DNA of 64,000 bases from Muribaculaceae bacterium. Its GTDB lineage: Bacteria > Bacteroidota > Bacteroidia > Bacteroidales > Muribaculaceae. The notes under the pieces were generated by a model. That model did not search any database, had not been told where the DNA came from, and saw nothing but the letters and a program-made list of their open reading frames with translations. Positions 54,026 through 63,201 of this stretch are shown in pieces. Numbering within the stretch: position 1 is the stretch's first letter; the number at the start of each line of letters is the position of its first letter. The DNA lies in the NCBI GenBank assembly GCA_017547845.1, contig JAFYNZ010000053.1, forward strand, positions 1-64,000, in the 5' to 3' direction. A program made the translations under genes and the position numbers.

Positions 54026-56806
54026 TTAGAAACGGATACCACAATTCAAGAAGATGCGTATGCCTTGAGCATAGTAGATCTTGTTGGGGAATTTACCCAC
54101 ATCGAAGTTGTCGTAGTCGAAGCGTCCTTGCTGATAGCCTCCGGTCTGGATATTCTTGTTGTTGAGCAAGTTGTTGACACTGAGGTTGAAGTTGACTTGA
54201 CCAAACTTGGTGTAGATGACCTTACCGATAGAGAGGTTGACCACGAATGCATCGTTGAGACGCTCTTGCGTAGCGATTTCACGCATCTTCTGCTCGAGTT
54301 CCTCCTCTGAGTTACAGATTTTGTAAAGGTCGGGCAATGCTTCGTGACGGATTGGAGAAAGGTCGATGTAAGAGTCGCCCATCCATGAAGCATTGATGTT
54401 GAAGAACCACATCTTAGGTGCCGCCCAGTCGATGCCGATGTTGTAGGCTTGCTGAGGAGTGCCTGCCACGTAGTAGTTTTTGATGTAGACTGTGGTCACG
54501 GTGTCGGGCATTGTGCCATTTTCGTATGAACGCACACCACGTGGACGGTTGGTGTACTGATAGCGTGAGAATGTACCCGCTGCAGTGACTGTCAATGATG
54601 GCGTAATCTTGTAGGCCATACCGAGTTCGACACCCTTATATGTCTTATTGACACCTGCCATCACATAGTTCATAAACGATGAGTGCTGGTCATCGTAGAA
54701 CGATGTGCGCTCTGTGCCGTCATAAGTGTTGGTCCAGAAACCGGTGATGCTACCACGGAAACGGCTATAGTTCCACACATAAGAGATGTCGGCAGAGATG
54801 TAGCGTTCCGACTGCAAGCCTGAAATGGCTGTATCCTTAACGCGTGGCGAAACGTAAGCGTAGTCGTAGAGTGGTGCTGCTGTGCCGTAGCTTGCGTGAG
54901 CCACAAAGTAGTTGCGACCATCAAGTTTGTAGGTCGCGCCGGCCTTGAATGCCACGTTGTCGAATGTGTGACGCTCGCCTGCACCGTATGAATTCTCAGG
55001 TGCACGACCGTTGCGCATGTTACCATAGCGACGGAAGTTGGTATAGCTCACTTGCATACCATAGTTGACATCCCAGTGTTGTGTCTTAATCTGGTTTTGA
55101 AGCCATGCACGAGCCGTAATCGAACGAATGTTGTAGTCATAGCCAAACACATCACCTTCGGTCACCTTGCGGTTAGGATTATTGAGGTCGTTTTGAAGCA
55201 TTGTCGGATTGTCCGGGAAGTCGCGTTCCGAGAAGTTGTCGATGTCGCGCCAGTATTCTGCACCCAAGAGGTCCTTGATAGTCTTGTAGTAGTGAGAATC
55301 TGTGTAGTTGAACGACACGCCGCCATCGAGCGTCATGATGTCGTTGATGCGATGATTGATGTAGGAGTTGAGCATCCATGAAGTGAAATCGCTGTGGCGA
55401 TTTTCGATGATGTAGGTCGCATGACCTCTCAACTCAGGATTGCTCTGATTCTGGATATTGTTGAGCAAGTTGGTCTGATAGATTGCCGCCCAGTCGATTT
55501 GGCGCATGCTTTCGTTGTTTTGCCAAAGCTCTGTGTAGTAGTCATAGACCGCTTTCTGCTGATTGTAAAGCTCTGTGCCCTCTTCAGCCGTAGGCTCGTA
55601 ATAAGATGGCAAGTAGCGATAGTAGTCAGGACGAGGGTCGGCTGCTTGATACCAGTTGAGAGCCGAGCTCGCATACTTATTGTGACGGAATCCGACCGCT
55701 GTGTTGACTGTCGTACCCATCTGAGGCTTCCAAATCCAGTTGATGATAGCCGATGGGTCGAATGAGTTGACTATACGCGCACTTTTCTTCTTACCATCGT
55801 GCCAACCCCAGTTTGGGTTGTAAAGATTGTTGCCGGCAAGTTGGTAAGCCTCTTCGTAAGTGGCACTTGCTGTGGCACGTTGAGTCGGAGCGCCCCATGT
55901 CGTGATGTTGATGCTATGCTCGTCGTTGAAAATCTTCTGCAACGAGAGGAAGTAGCCCACCGAGTTGTAGAACGTGCCTTCGGTGACACCCTCCGGTGCA
56001 TAACGACCGATGACCGATGCTGTCAATGCCCAACCATGCTTGTTAACGCCGGTCGCATATTGCATCATGGCACGAAGCATATAGTTGGAATTGGTGTAGG
56101 AGACATTGCCTCTCCAACCCGGAGCGTAGTCGGCTGCATAGGTAGAGAAATTGTGCGACCCACCGATTCCACCGAAGCCGTAGGCCACTGATTCCAATCC
56201 CACACCGACGCTCTTGCTACGGAACGCCGTAGATGTCATACCTCCAAGACCAGAGAAGTTGAAGCGACCACGAGCCGGGTCGTTGAAGTTCACTCCGTTG
56301 ATATAGCCCTGAGAGTATTCCGAGTCATATCCGCGCATGCGGAAACGCATCACAGAGAAGTCGTAGTTGGCTGTCTGATAGAAGACGTTGTCGTTGGCAC
56401 CTTGGATTGTACCGATCGACTGGTTGCCGCCTTCATCTTCCAATAACTGAGACTCGTCGAAAATGTAGTCGTCAGGATTCATCAACGATGTATCATACGA
56501 CGATATTTGCATCTTAATCTCACCCAAGTTTGTTGTAAGTCCGGCGATGATGTTGACATCTTCCATTATGTCGAGATAGCCATAAGCGACCACCTGAAGC
56601 ACATCATTACCGGCTTTTGCTTCCGTGATAGTGAACGAGCCATCTTCGGCCGTCACCACGAATGCACCCTGGTCGCGCAACATGACATTGGCGTCGGCAA
56701 TAGGAGCGCCGGTCATCGCATCGACCACGACACCCTTCAACCCTGTCGCAGCAAACGCCGGCAAGGTCAGCAAGAGCATCAAGAGTAGATGAATGTTTCG
56801 TTTCAT
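54026..56806 (-). CDS. TonB-dependent outer-membrane receptor
   Basis: 926 residues, signal peptide 1-19. A carboxypeptidase-like regulatory domain at about 22-95 (LKGVVVDAMTGAPIADANVM, VVAYGYLDIMEDVNI) is followed by a plug (about 105-230: FRMRGYDSEYSQGYINGVNF, VAYGFGGIGGSHNFSTYAAD) and a 22-strand-type barrel ending ILNCGIRF-like with a terminal aromatic (LNCGIRF). This is the active transporter of the locus; energy comes from TonB-ExbBD. It is not a classical SusC by its N-terminal motifs. The gap to the EEP gene is 16 bases and to the lipoprotein gene 37. In this operon the substrate is predicted to be DNA fragments or nucleotides. Confidence 0.9.
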   Translation of the reverse strand: MKRNIHLLLMLLLTLPAFAATGLKGVVVDAMTGAPIADANVMLRDQGAFVVTAEDGSFTITEAKAGNDVLQVVAYGYLDIMEDVNIIAGLTTNLGEIKMQISSYDTSLMNPDDYIFDESQLLEDEGGNQSIGTIQGANDNVFYQTANYDFSVMRFRMRGYDSEYSQGYINGVNFNDPARGRFNFSGLGGMTSTAFRSKSVGVGLESVAYGFGGIGGSHNFSTYAADYAPGWRGNVSYTNSNYMLRAMMQYATGVNKHGWALTASVIGRYAPEGVTEGTFYNSVGYFLSLQKIFNDEHSINITTWGAPTQRATASATYEEAYQLAGNNLYNPNWGWHDGKKKSARIVNSFDPSAIINWIWKPQMGTTVNTAVGFRHNKYASSALNWYQAADPRPDYYRYLPSYYEPTAEEGTELYNQQKAVYDYYTELWQNNESMRQIDWAAIYQTNLLNNIQNQSNPELRGHATYIIENRHSDFTSWMLNSYINHRINDIMTLDGGVSFNYTDSHYYKTIKDLLGAEYWRDIDNFSERDFPDNPTMLQNDLNNPNRKVTEGDVFGYDYNIRSITARAWLQNQIKTQHWDVNYGMQVSYTNFRRYGNMRNGRAPENSYGAGERHTFDNVAFKAGATYKLDGRNYFVAHASYGTAAPLYDYAYVSPRVKDTAISGLQSERYISADISYVWNYSRFRGSITGFWTNTYDGTERTSFYDDQHSSFMNYVMAGVNKTYKGVELGMAYKITPSLTVTAAGTFSRYQYTNRPRGVRSYENGTMPDTVTTVYIKNYYVAGTPQQAYNIGIDWAAPKMWFFNINASWMGDSYIDLSPIRHEALPDLYKICNSEEELEQKMREIATQERLNDAFVVNLSIGKVIYTKFGQVNFNLSVNNLLNNKNIQTGGYQQGRFDYDNFDVGKFPNKIYYAQGIRIFLNCGIRF

Positions 56807-56822
56807 AATATTATCTGTTTAG

Positions 56823-57860
56823 TTATTTGATTTCTTTGATTAGGAACACTTGCGTTGGGAAGTGGTCGGAGTAGCCGTTGAGGAACACACCGCCCGAGAA
56901 GGTGCGATGTGGATAACCGCGATATGCCCCATCTTGCTGCTTTAGAAACTCCTTGTTGAACACCTCACACTTCAAGTATTTCAATTTTGAGCCACCCTGC
57001 GAAAGCAGACTGTGGCTGACGATTATTTGGTCGAAAAGGTCCCAATTGCCCTTGTAGCAATATGAACCGATACCCTTGTCAAGCATTGTCCAGAACGGAT
57101 TGAAGAAGTAGCCCTCTTCGACATCTTCTTGCTTCTTTTGTGCACCAAGCACCATCGAGCAACTCTTGTCTTGAGGGTCATCGTTAAGGTCGCCCATGAC
57201 GATGATGCCGATGTTAGGGTCGATATTGCGCAACGAGTCGGCTATCTGACGACACAACTGTGCTGCCGCCTCACGAAGATAACTCGACTGCTCTGTGCCA
57301 CCACGACGCGATGGCCAGTGATTGACTATTACGCCCACTCTTTCGCCACCAAGCAGACCGACGACACACATCTGGTCGCGCGTCTTGAAGTAATTCAGAC
57401 CCTCAATCTTCAGCGTGTGGTTGGTCACATTTATCGGCTTAAAAAAGCGTGGATTGTAGAGCAATGCCACGTCGACACCGCGGCGGTCGGGCGAATCGTG
57501 GTGGATCACCTGATACATACGGTCTTTGATAGCATCTTGACGCACCAAGTCCTCAAGCACACTCTTGTTTTCTATCTCGCTGACGCCAAGCAGTGCAGGC
57601 CCCATAGGGGTCAACTTGGTAGTCATCTGCGAGATGGCATACGACATGTTCTTGAGCTTTGACTTGTACTTCTTGCCGTCCCAGCGATTTTTGCCTTCAG
57701 GCGAGAACTCGAGGTCATATTTGCCATTGTTGTTGAGCGTATCAAACAGGTTTTCGAGATTGTAGAATGCTACGCCAAACGTCTGATAACGCTTCCCCTG
57801 TGCCACTGCATTGCCGCACAAAAGCACGACAGCCAGCAGCATTGTCATCAATCTTTTCAT
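56823..57860 (-). CDS. Secreted endonuclease/exonuclease/phosphatase (EEP) family protein
   Basis: 345 residues with signal peptide 1-20 (ends AVAQ), so periplasmic or extracellular. The EEP metal site is visible in order: YNLENLFDT near residue 33, GVSEIENK, VNHWPSRRGG, MGDLNDDP (catalytic Asp/Asn) and YSDHFPTQVF (catalytic His). Family members cleave phosphodiesters in DNA, RNA or phospholipids. No sphingomyelinase-type extension is seen. It starts 21 bases after deoC, so the two are co-transcribed. A periplasmic role in trimming imported DNA is inferred from context. Confidence 0.88.
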   Translation of the reverse strand: MKRLMTMLLAVVLLCGNAVAQGKRYQTFGVAFYNLENLFDTLNNNGKYDLEFSPEGKNRWDGKKYKSKLKNMSYAISQMTTKLTPMGPALLGVSEIENKSVLEDLVRQDAIKDRMYQVIHHDSPDRRGVDVALLYNPRFFKPINVTNHTLKIEGLNYFKTRDQMCVVGLLGGERVGVIVNHWPSRRGGTEQSSYLREAAAQLCRQIADSLRNIDPNIGIIVMGDLNDDPQDKSCSMVLGAQKKQEDVEEGYFFNPFWTMLDKGIGSYCYKGNWDLFDQIIVSHSLLSQGGSKLKYLKCEVFNKEFLKQQDGAYRGYPHRTFSGGVFLNGYSDHFPTQVFLIKEIK

Positions 57861-57881
57861 ATCTCTATCCGTTTTTGGGGG

Positions 57882-58760
57882 TTAGAAATACTTCACCTCT
57901 GTGCCTTCCATTGTCGAAAGAAGGCTGTTGGCAAGACTGCTTGCGCCGATACGGAAATACTCCTGTGTGAGCCATTCGTCGCCAAGCACTTCTTTGACGA
58001 TTGCATAGTACTGCAATGCCTCTTCTGTGGTGCGAATACCTCCGGCAGCCTTGAAACCGACCTTGCGACCTGTCTTTTCATAGTATTCCTTGATGCATTG
58101 ACACATCACCCATGCTGCCTCCAATGATGCACCCGGATAAATCTTGCCTGTCGATGTCTTGATGAAGTCGGCACCGCTGTACATCGAAAGCAATGAAGCA
58201 TTCTTGATGTCTTCAGCCTTCTGCAATGCGCCGGTCTCGAGAATCACTTTGAGTTTAGCATCCTTGATGGCATCTTTGATCTCAGCGATTTCGTCACACA
58301 TCTCTTCATAGTTCTTATCAAGATAATATCCGAGGCTCATCACGGTGTCCACTTCGTTAGCACCACCGGCAACTGCCATCGCTGACTCTGCAACCTTAAT
58401 CTCTGTAAATGTCTGACTTGCAGGGAAACCGCCTGCCACTACTGCGATGTCGACACCTGTCACCTCAAGCGTAGAGCTGACCACTTCTGCGAAGTTGCTG
58501 TAGACACAGATTGCCGCCACATTCTTGTATTGTGGGTAGTCATTGTCAAAATCGTTCACACGCTTTACAAACGCCTCTACACTGCTCTGGGTGTCAGTAG
58601 TGCTGAGTGTCGTGAGATCAATAGAGCTAAACAAATACTGATACACCTCTGCAGACGCATACTCCGATGCCTTAGCCACAATCTTTTCCACTGCAGCCGC
58701 TACATTAGCGTCATTACTCTCTACTTGGCTTGATGCCAACACTTCTTGATATTTGTCCAT
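57882..58760 (-). CDS. deoC: Deoxyribose-phosphate aldolase
   Basis: 292 residues from ATG 58760; the start at 58793 adds 11 residues (MYLKINKLQKI) and is less likely. Cytoplasmic class I aldolase that splits 2-deoxyribose 5-phosphate into glyceraldehyde 3-phosphate and acetaldehyde. Diagnostic segments are NVAAICVYSNF, VAVVAGGFP-like (DIAVVAGGFPASQTF), GANEVDTVMSLG, KVILETGAL, the Schiff-base lysine region ADFIKTSTGKIYPGAS, and KAAGGIRTTEEA with the second lysine. It heads the nuclease/receptor operon, which ties that operon to deoxyribose from DNA. A perfect -7 box lies at 58859-58866. Confidence 0.95.
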   Translation of the reverse strand: MDKYQEVLASSQVESNDANVAAAVEKIVAKASEYASAEVYQYLFSSIDLTTLSTTDTQSSVEAFVKRVNDFDNDYPQYKNVAAICVYSNFAEVVSSTLEVTGVDIAVVAGGFPASQTFTEIKVAESAMAVAGGANEVDTVMSLGYYLDKNYEEMCDEIAEIKDAIKDAKLKVILETGALQKAEDIKNASLLSMYSGADFIKTSTGKIYPGASLEAAWVMCQCIKEYYEKTGRKVGFKAAGGIRTTEEALQYYAIVKEVLGDEWLTQEYFRIGASSLANSLLSTMEGTEVKYF

Positions 58761-58858
58761 AATTTTTTGTAACTTATTTATTTTCAAATACATTGTTTCT
58801 TACGATAACATTCGACGCCCCCGATGCGTTTACACATGGAGACAATACATCGAATTTA

Positions 58859-58866
58859 CAAAGTTA
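58859..58866 (-). promoter_or_regulatory. -7 box of the deoC operon
   Basis: TAACTTTG on the minus strand. A TTG lies only 15 bases further up (complement of 58882-58884), closer than usual, so the promoter may need an activator. About 98 bases of leader precede ATG 58760. Confidence 0.5.
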
Positions 58867-58906
58867 CGTATTTTTTCCGAACAACTATAGTTTAACTCAC
58901 GAAATT

Positions 58907-58936
58907 TTGCAATCAGAAGAAAAAGTTGTAACTTCG
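58907..58936 (+). promoter_or_regulatory. Promoter of rpoN
   Basis: TTG (58907-58909), 19 bases, TAACTTCG (58929-58936), one mismatch to TAnnTTTG. It is divergent from the deoC promoter, with about 60 bases between the -7 boxes. Confidence 0.5.
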
Positions 58937-58955
58937 CACATAAAATTTCGACAAA

Positions 58956-60401
58956 ATGCAAGAATCCCTACGTCTGACACAAGAACAAAAACTCGTACAA
59001 CGCCTCTCACCCATGCAAGTGAGATACGTCAGAATGCTCGAAATGAACTCTCTGGAAATGGACGAAGCCGTCAGACGCGAGCTCGACGACAACCAAGCTC
59101 TCGCTATCGACGACAGCGTCACCGAACGCCAACAGACCGAAGACGGACGAGACTTCACCGAGTCGTCCGAAGAATTGCAACGCAAGGACTATGCCGACGA
59201 TGACGATATCCCCTACTATCGTCTGAACACCAACAACTACAGCAGCGACAGCTCCGGCTACGACTACATTCAGCCCGACAACTCCGAAACCCTTTACGAC
59301 AACCTTTGTCGACAGATCGACGAACGTGACATCTCGGAAGATGTCGCACAGACAGCTAAATACATCATCGGAAACCTCGACTCCAACGGATGGTTGCAAC
59401 GCGACCTGATGCTTATCATCGACGATCTCGCCTTCCAACACGGCATCGAAGTGCCCGAAGACATTGCTCGACAAGCACTCAAAGAAGTACGCTCACTCGA
59501 GCCTGTCGGCATCGGAGCCAAAGACCTGCGCGACTGCCTCATGCTTCAACTTAACGCCCTGCCGGCAACCCCCAACAACTACCTCGCACGACTCATCATC
59601 GCCGACCACTTCGACGAGTTCTCGCTCAAACACTTCGACCGTATTCGCTCCCTACTCAAACTCGATGCCGACACCTTCCAAAAAGCACTTGACACAGTGC
59701 TAAACCTCAACCCCAAACCCGGCGCTTCAATCGGCAACAGCCAGACCGACAACCGCTCTCAACAGATAATCGCTGACTTCATCATCGACATCGACGACGA
59801 CGACATACGCATCACGCTCAACAACAACATTCCCGACCTTCACATCGAAGAAAGCTTCGAGAATGCCGTCGCTCGCATGGAAGCCAACGCTCGAAAACGC
59901 CAAGAGCAAGGACGCGAATTTATACTCTCCCGCTACAACGACGCTCGCGACTTCATCGATGCACTCAAACTGCGCCAAGAGACACTATTCGCAGTCATCA
60001 GCGCTATCGTAAAAATACAAAAAGAATACTTCCTCACCGAAGACGAGCACAACCTTCGTCCGATGGCACTCAAAGACGTAGCGGCAATCACAGGCTACGA
60101 CATATCCGTCATCTCACGCTCCACAGCCAACAAATACATCTCCACACCGTGGGGCATACTCCCGCTGAGATTCTTCTTCAGCGAAGGTGTCGGAGAAGGC
60201 GACGACGAAGCATCAGCACGCGAAATACAAGCAGCCATCAAGCAAATCATCGAAAACGAAGACAAACGTCGTCCACTTAGCGACGACCTCATATGTCGAA
60301 AACTCAACGAGAAAGGCTACGACATCCGACGTCGCACAGTCGCAAAATACCGCGACCGACTCGGCATACCCGTTGCCCGCCTCCGCCGCTCATCTCAATA
60401 A
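58956..60401 (+). CDS. rpoN: RNA polymerase sigma-54 factor
   Basis: 481 residues, normal length. Region I at the N-terminus (MQESLRLTQEQKLVQRLSPM, with QxxLxLTQ-like activator-interaction helix), an acidic region II, the core-binding domain (about 110-310: YIIGNLDSNGWLQRDL, VGIGAKDLRDCLMLQL), the helix-turn-helix (about 370-400: MALKDVAAITGYDISVISRS, TANKYISTPWG) and the RpoN box RRRTVAKYRDR at 458-468, which reads the -24 element. It needs AAA+ activators for transcription; none is encoded here. Confidence 0.96.
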   Translation: MQESLRLTQEQKLVQRLSPMQVRYVRMLEMNSLEMDEAVRRELDDNQALAIDDSVTERQQTEDGRDFTESSEELQRKDYADDDDIPYYRLNTNNYSSDSSGYDYIQPDNSETLYDNLCRQIDERDISEDVAQTAKYIIGNLDSNGWLQRDLMLIIDDLAFQHGIEVPEDIARQALKEVRSLEPVGIGAKDLRDCLMLQLNALPATPNNYLARLIIADHFDEFSLKHFDRIRSLLKLDADTFQKALDTVLNLNPKPGASIGNSQTDNRSQQIIADFIIDIDDDDIRITLNNNIPDLHIEESFENAVARMEANARKRQEQGREFILSRYNDARDFIDALKLRQETLFAVISAIVKIQKEYFLTEDEHNLRPMALKDVAAITGYDISVISRSTANKYISTPWGILPLRFFFSEGVGEGDDEASAREIQAAIKQIIENEDKRRPLSDDLICRKLNEKGYDIRRRTVAKYRDRLGIPVARLRRSSQ

Positions 60402-60421
60402 CCCCCAAAAACCCGAAAATC

Positions 60422-61306
60422 ATGACAAAAAAGACTCCCGACCCTCGAAAATTTGAAGACTTTGTAAAAACCCTATCTGAGAAAGATCGCGACTTGATCA
60501 AAGAGCTAAATATCAATAGCATTGAAGAGCTTTTAGATGCTACACGTGCAATGATTGCTGAATATACAGATAGAATCAAAGAAACCTCCGACAACATCGA
60601 CTGCTCGACATTCGACGACGATGAAGACATGTTAGACTATGACGATTGCTTTGTATCAGGCGACCCCGATTTACTTCCTCCTATAATCTCCTTCGACGAA
60701 GAGACTCCTTTGGCCTACCACTTCCGCATTAAACTTGAAGATTGCGCAGTCCCGGTATGGCGCGAAATAGAAGTCCCTTCCAATATTTCACTAGAATTTT
60801 TTGCTCATATCATCCTCTATGCCATGGGCTGGGACAATATGCACCTCCACCAATTCTACAGAAAAAACACTTACTATCGACGACGCTACGATATATTACA
60901 AGATAGAGAAATGGGATTCTTTCCCGCTAAATATACAAACCTCTGCTCAGAAAACTACCCTCTCTCAGCAATATTCCGCGAAAAGAAAGACAGTATCAAA
61001 TTTGAATACGACTTTGGAGATAGTTGGATACACAAAGTTTGGCTCAAGGGCATTAGAGAATACGATAGCAACGAGACACCTGGTCTGAAAAAACTGAAAG
61101 GCAAAGGAGCTTGCCCTCCGGAAGATTGTGGTGGACTCGGTGGATACGACTACATCTTGCGACTACTCAATGAAAAAGGTTTATCACAAGAAGAACGAGA
61201 ACATCTTAGATGGTATGGCATCGACACAGATTTTGACCCCAATATATTTGACATCGAATATTCAATAATCAACCTTGACGAACTCTGGAAAGAAGCCACC
61301 TGCTAA
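60422..61306 (+). CDS. Plasmid pRiA4b ORF-3-like protein
   Basis: 294 residues from ATG 60422; the open frame extends upstream over the 3' end of rpoN but that part looks out-of-frame. An N-terminal helical acidic region (1-85) precedes the pRiA4b ORF-3 domain (about 95-290): LAYHFRIKLEDCAVPVWREI, HIILYAMGWDNMHLHQFYRK, IKFEYDFGDSWIHKVWLKGI and GACPPEDCGGLGGYDYILRL. The family is widespread and its function is not established. It lies 20 bases after rpoN and may share its transcript. Confidence 0.85.
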   Translation: MTKKTPDPRKFEDFVKTLSEKDRDLIKELNINSIEELLDATRAMIAEYTDRIKETSDNIDCSTFDDDEDMLDYDDCFVSGDPDLLPPIISFDEETPLAYHFRIKLEDCAVPVWREIEVPSNISLEFFAHIILYAMGWDNMHLHQFYRKNTYYRRRYDILQDREMGFFPAKYTNLCSENYPLSAIFREKKDSIKFEYDFGDSWIHKVWLKGIREYDSNETPGLKKLKGKGACPPEDCGGLGGYDYILRLLNEKGLSQEEREHLRWYGIDTDFDPNIFDIEYSIINLDELWKEATC

Positions 61307-61447
61307 CAATCTCCTATTCAAACCACAATCGACAAAAACAAAACTTAACACAGCCCCACTTTCACCAAGGGCTCTGCATACACAATAGACCACAACTTAC
61401 ACAACCAAAGGGTCCGACTGCACCACGCACTCGAGCCCCTTATTTTA

Positions 61448-62077
61448 TCACTTCCTGTTCACACTGACATCGCCATCGGTATGCTCGAAGATGATTGAAT
61501 GAAGATTTTCAGGCAACAAGTCCATATAAAAAGACTTGCTACCACAAGGCACGATAATCTTGTCCAACGCATCACAATACTCAAAAGTGCTTACTCCCAC
61601 AATTGTATTGCTGCCCTTAAATACGACTTCTTTCAGGATTTCGCATCCGGCAAAAGCATCATCTCCCACTTCTCGCACCCCTTCGGGTATTATTACGCTC
61701 CTTAGTTTACGACAACCACTAAACGCAAAATTGCCAATAATGGCAAGCCCATCAGGAAACTCGATACCCTCTAAGTTGATACAATCTGAGAAAGCATACC
61801 AACCAATGGTATGCAACTCTCGAGGAAACTCTATGTGAGCCAAGCTTTCGCACCCACTAAATGCTTCATCTCCTATCCAAAGCATCGTGTCTGTCATTTG
61901 GAGATTTCGCAAGTTTACACAGCCCTCAAATGCTGACTCTCCTATTACACTAATTCCCTCCGGAATGACGATGCTATTCAGCTCGTCACAATATGCAAAT
62001 TCATGAGGGGGCACACCAATCTCATCTACAGGAATTATCCCAATGCCATCTATAACTTGACACTCATCGCAACTCAT
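61448..62077 (-). CDS. BspA-type leucine-rich-repeat protein
   Basis: 209 residues built from about seven LRR_5 repeats of 23 residues (for example LNSIVIPEGISVIGESAFEG, CESLAHIEFPRELHTIGWYA). There is no signal peptide or sorting domain, so it appears cytoplasmic, unlike classical surface BspA proteins. The N-terminus has MSCDECQVIDG. Its ATG overlaps the stop of the upstream gene (62074-63096) by four bases, so the two are co-translated. Probably a protein-binding module for that partner. Function unknown. Confidence 0.75.
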   Translation of the reverse strand: MSCDECQVIDGIGIIPVDEIGVPPHEFAYCDELNSIVIPEGISVIGESAFEGCVNLRNLQMTDTMLWIGDEAFSGCESLAHIEFPRELHTIGWYAFSDCINLEGIEFPDGLAIIGNFAFSGCRKLRSVIIPEGVREVGDDAFAGCEILKEVVFKGSNTIVGVSTFEYCDALDKIIVPCGSKSFYMDLLPENLHSIIFEHTDGDVSVNRK

Positions 62078-63096
62078 CTCTTTGGGCGATGTTTCTTCTC
62101 TTGTGGCGAAGTGAGGATTATGCGCAGATTCATTTCGGAATCAGGAAGCGATGACTCGGTCCCATAAATGAATTTTAAGCTCATCCCCTGAGTGACGGCT
62201 TGGGCGCTGAAAAGTTGGGCGAGGGCTTGCTTTTCATGCTCTGCTGTGGGATTTTGAGGCGATGTGGTCACAACGACTGTCATATCGCTATAATTCTCGC
62301 ATTCTTCGCAATGTAAGCCATTATAGCGTGTGATAAGCTCTGCGAGGTAATCCAAGCGGGCTGCTTCGCCGTATGATCGCGATTCGCGAATTATCACTTG
62401 CATCTTCGCTGCGTTCATTATCTGAGGTCGTAAATCGTCTACCTCTGCTCCAATCATTTCGGACAGATGGGTGAGCAATTCGTCGCGATGAGCCAATCGC
62501 TCAAGCTGCTCGATGCGATTTTCAATGCGATGAAATCTCATCCGTTTGCTACGATTTTGATGTTTCATGCCGTGCCATATTTTAGCCCAATTTTCGAAGG
62601 TAAAGGCCACTTGATAGTCGGCATCTCTACGTTTAAGTTGGGTTATTTGTTTCTTATCGCGAAGATATGGCAAATATAGCTTACATTGGAGTCGATGAGT
62701 CATTTCTCCATATTTGCCGAATGGTACTTCTCTGGGGTTCCATTTCTTCAGTTGCGAAAAGCCGTAGAACGTCATTCCCCAAAGGATTGATCCTGCCAAT
62801 TCAGCTTTGGTGAACGGATTGCTGTCAGGGAATACCACAGTTTTGCCTACGGTATTCTCCCAGTAGTCGCCTTCAACGTTGTTGGCAAGCATGGGTACAT
62901 CTGAAAAATCAGTAGATTCGGTTAGATCAAAGATCACATTGCCACCATCCCCCTTAAATTCGGTGTGGCAAATTTCATCGTAAACCTCTTTGTAAGAAGC
63001 CATTTTGCGGATAGAGCTGTCGCTGTGGTGCGTACGGCGTAATGCCGCAGCAATTTCCTCGAATGTAACCGATGTAAATAATTCTTTTACTGTCAT
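62074..63096 (-). CDS. Protein of unknown function paired with the LRR protein
   Basis: 340 residues, no signal peptide. The N-terminal part (MTVKELFTSVTFEEIAAALR) and a middle region with WGMTFYGFSQLKKW look like a Bacteroidetes-specific conserved protein, but I cannot name the family with confidence. The middle is basic and helical (HQNRSKRMRFHRIENRIEQL) and the C-terminus has short beta strands (MTVVVTTSPQNP). It overlaps the LRR gene by ATGA. A TAATTTTG box on the minus strand at 63124-63131 is its likely promoter. Confidence 0.6.
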   Translation of the reverse strand: MTVKELFTSVTFEEIAAALRRTHHSDSSIRKMASYKEVYDEICHTEFKGDGGNVIFDLTESTDFSDVPMLANNVEGDYWENTVGKTVVFPDSNPFTKAELAGSILWGMTFYGFSQLKKWNPREVPFGKYGEMTHRLQCKLYLPYLRDKKQITQLKRRDADYQVAFTFENWAKIWHGMKHQNRSKRMRFHRIENRIEQLERLAHRDELLTHLSEMIGAEVDDLRPQIMNAAKMQVIIRESRSYGEAARLDYLAELITRYNGLHCEECENYSDMTVVVTTSPQNPTAEHEKQALAQLFSAQAVTQGMSLKFIYGTESSLPDSEMNLRIILTSPQEKKHRPKR

Positions 63097-63123
63097 AATG
63101 TGTAGCTTTTAGAATCTTCATCG

Positions 63124-63176
63124 CAAAATTAGAGCACGGGTGTATCGGTTATTGATACATCTCCACCATAATTTTG
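63124..63176. promoter_or_regulatory. Divergent -7 boxes between the unknown genes
   Basis: TAATTTTG on the minus strand (complement of 63124-63131) faces the gene ending at 62074, and TAATTTTG on the plus strand (63169-63176) faces the gene at 63202. The -33 boxes are weak in both. Confidence 0.5.
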
Positions 63177-63201
63177 CAAAAAAATAATACAAGTTGAAAA
63201 G

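Noticed and set aside
54026..56806. Calling the receptor SusC and the next lipoprotein SusD
   Set aside because: The lipoprotein lacks SusD-type TPR features and has DUF5689-like and jelly-roll domains instead; the receptor lacks a clear SusC/RagA signature, so Sus names would mislead.
60293..60421. Longer N-terminus for the pRiA4b ORF-3-like protein
   Set aside because: It overlaps the RpoN box and C-terminus of rpoN in another frame and is Arg/Pro-rich shadow sequence.
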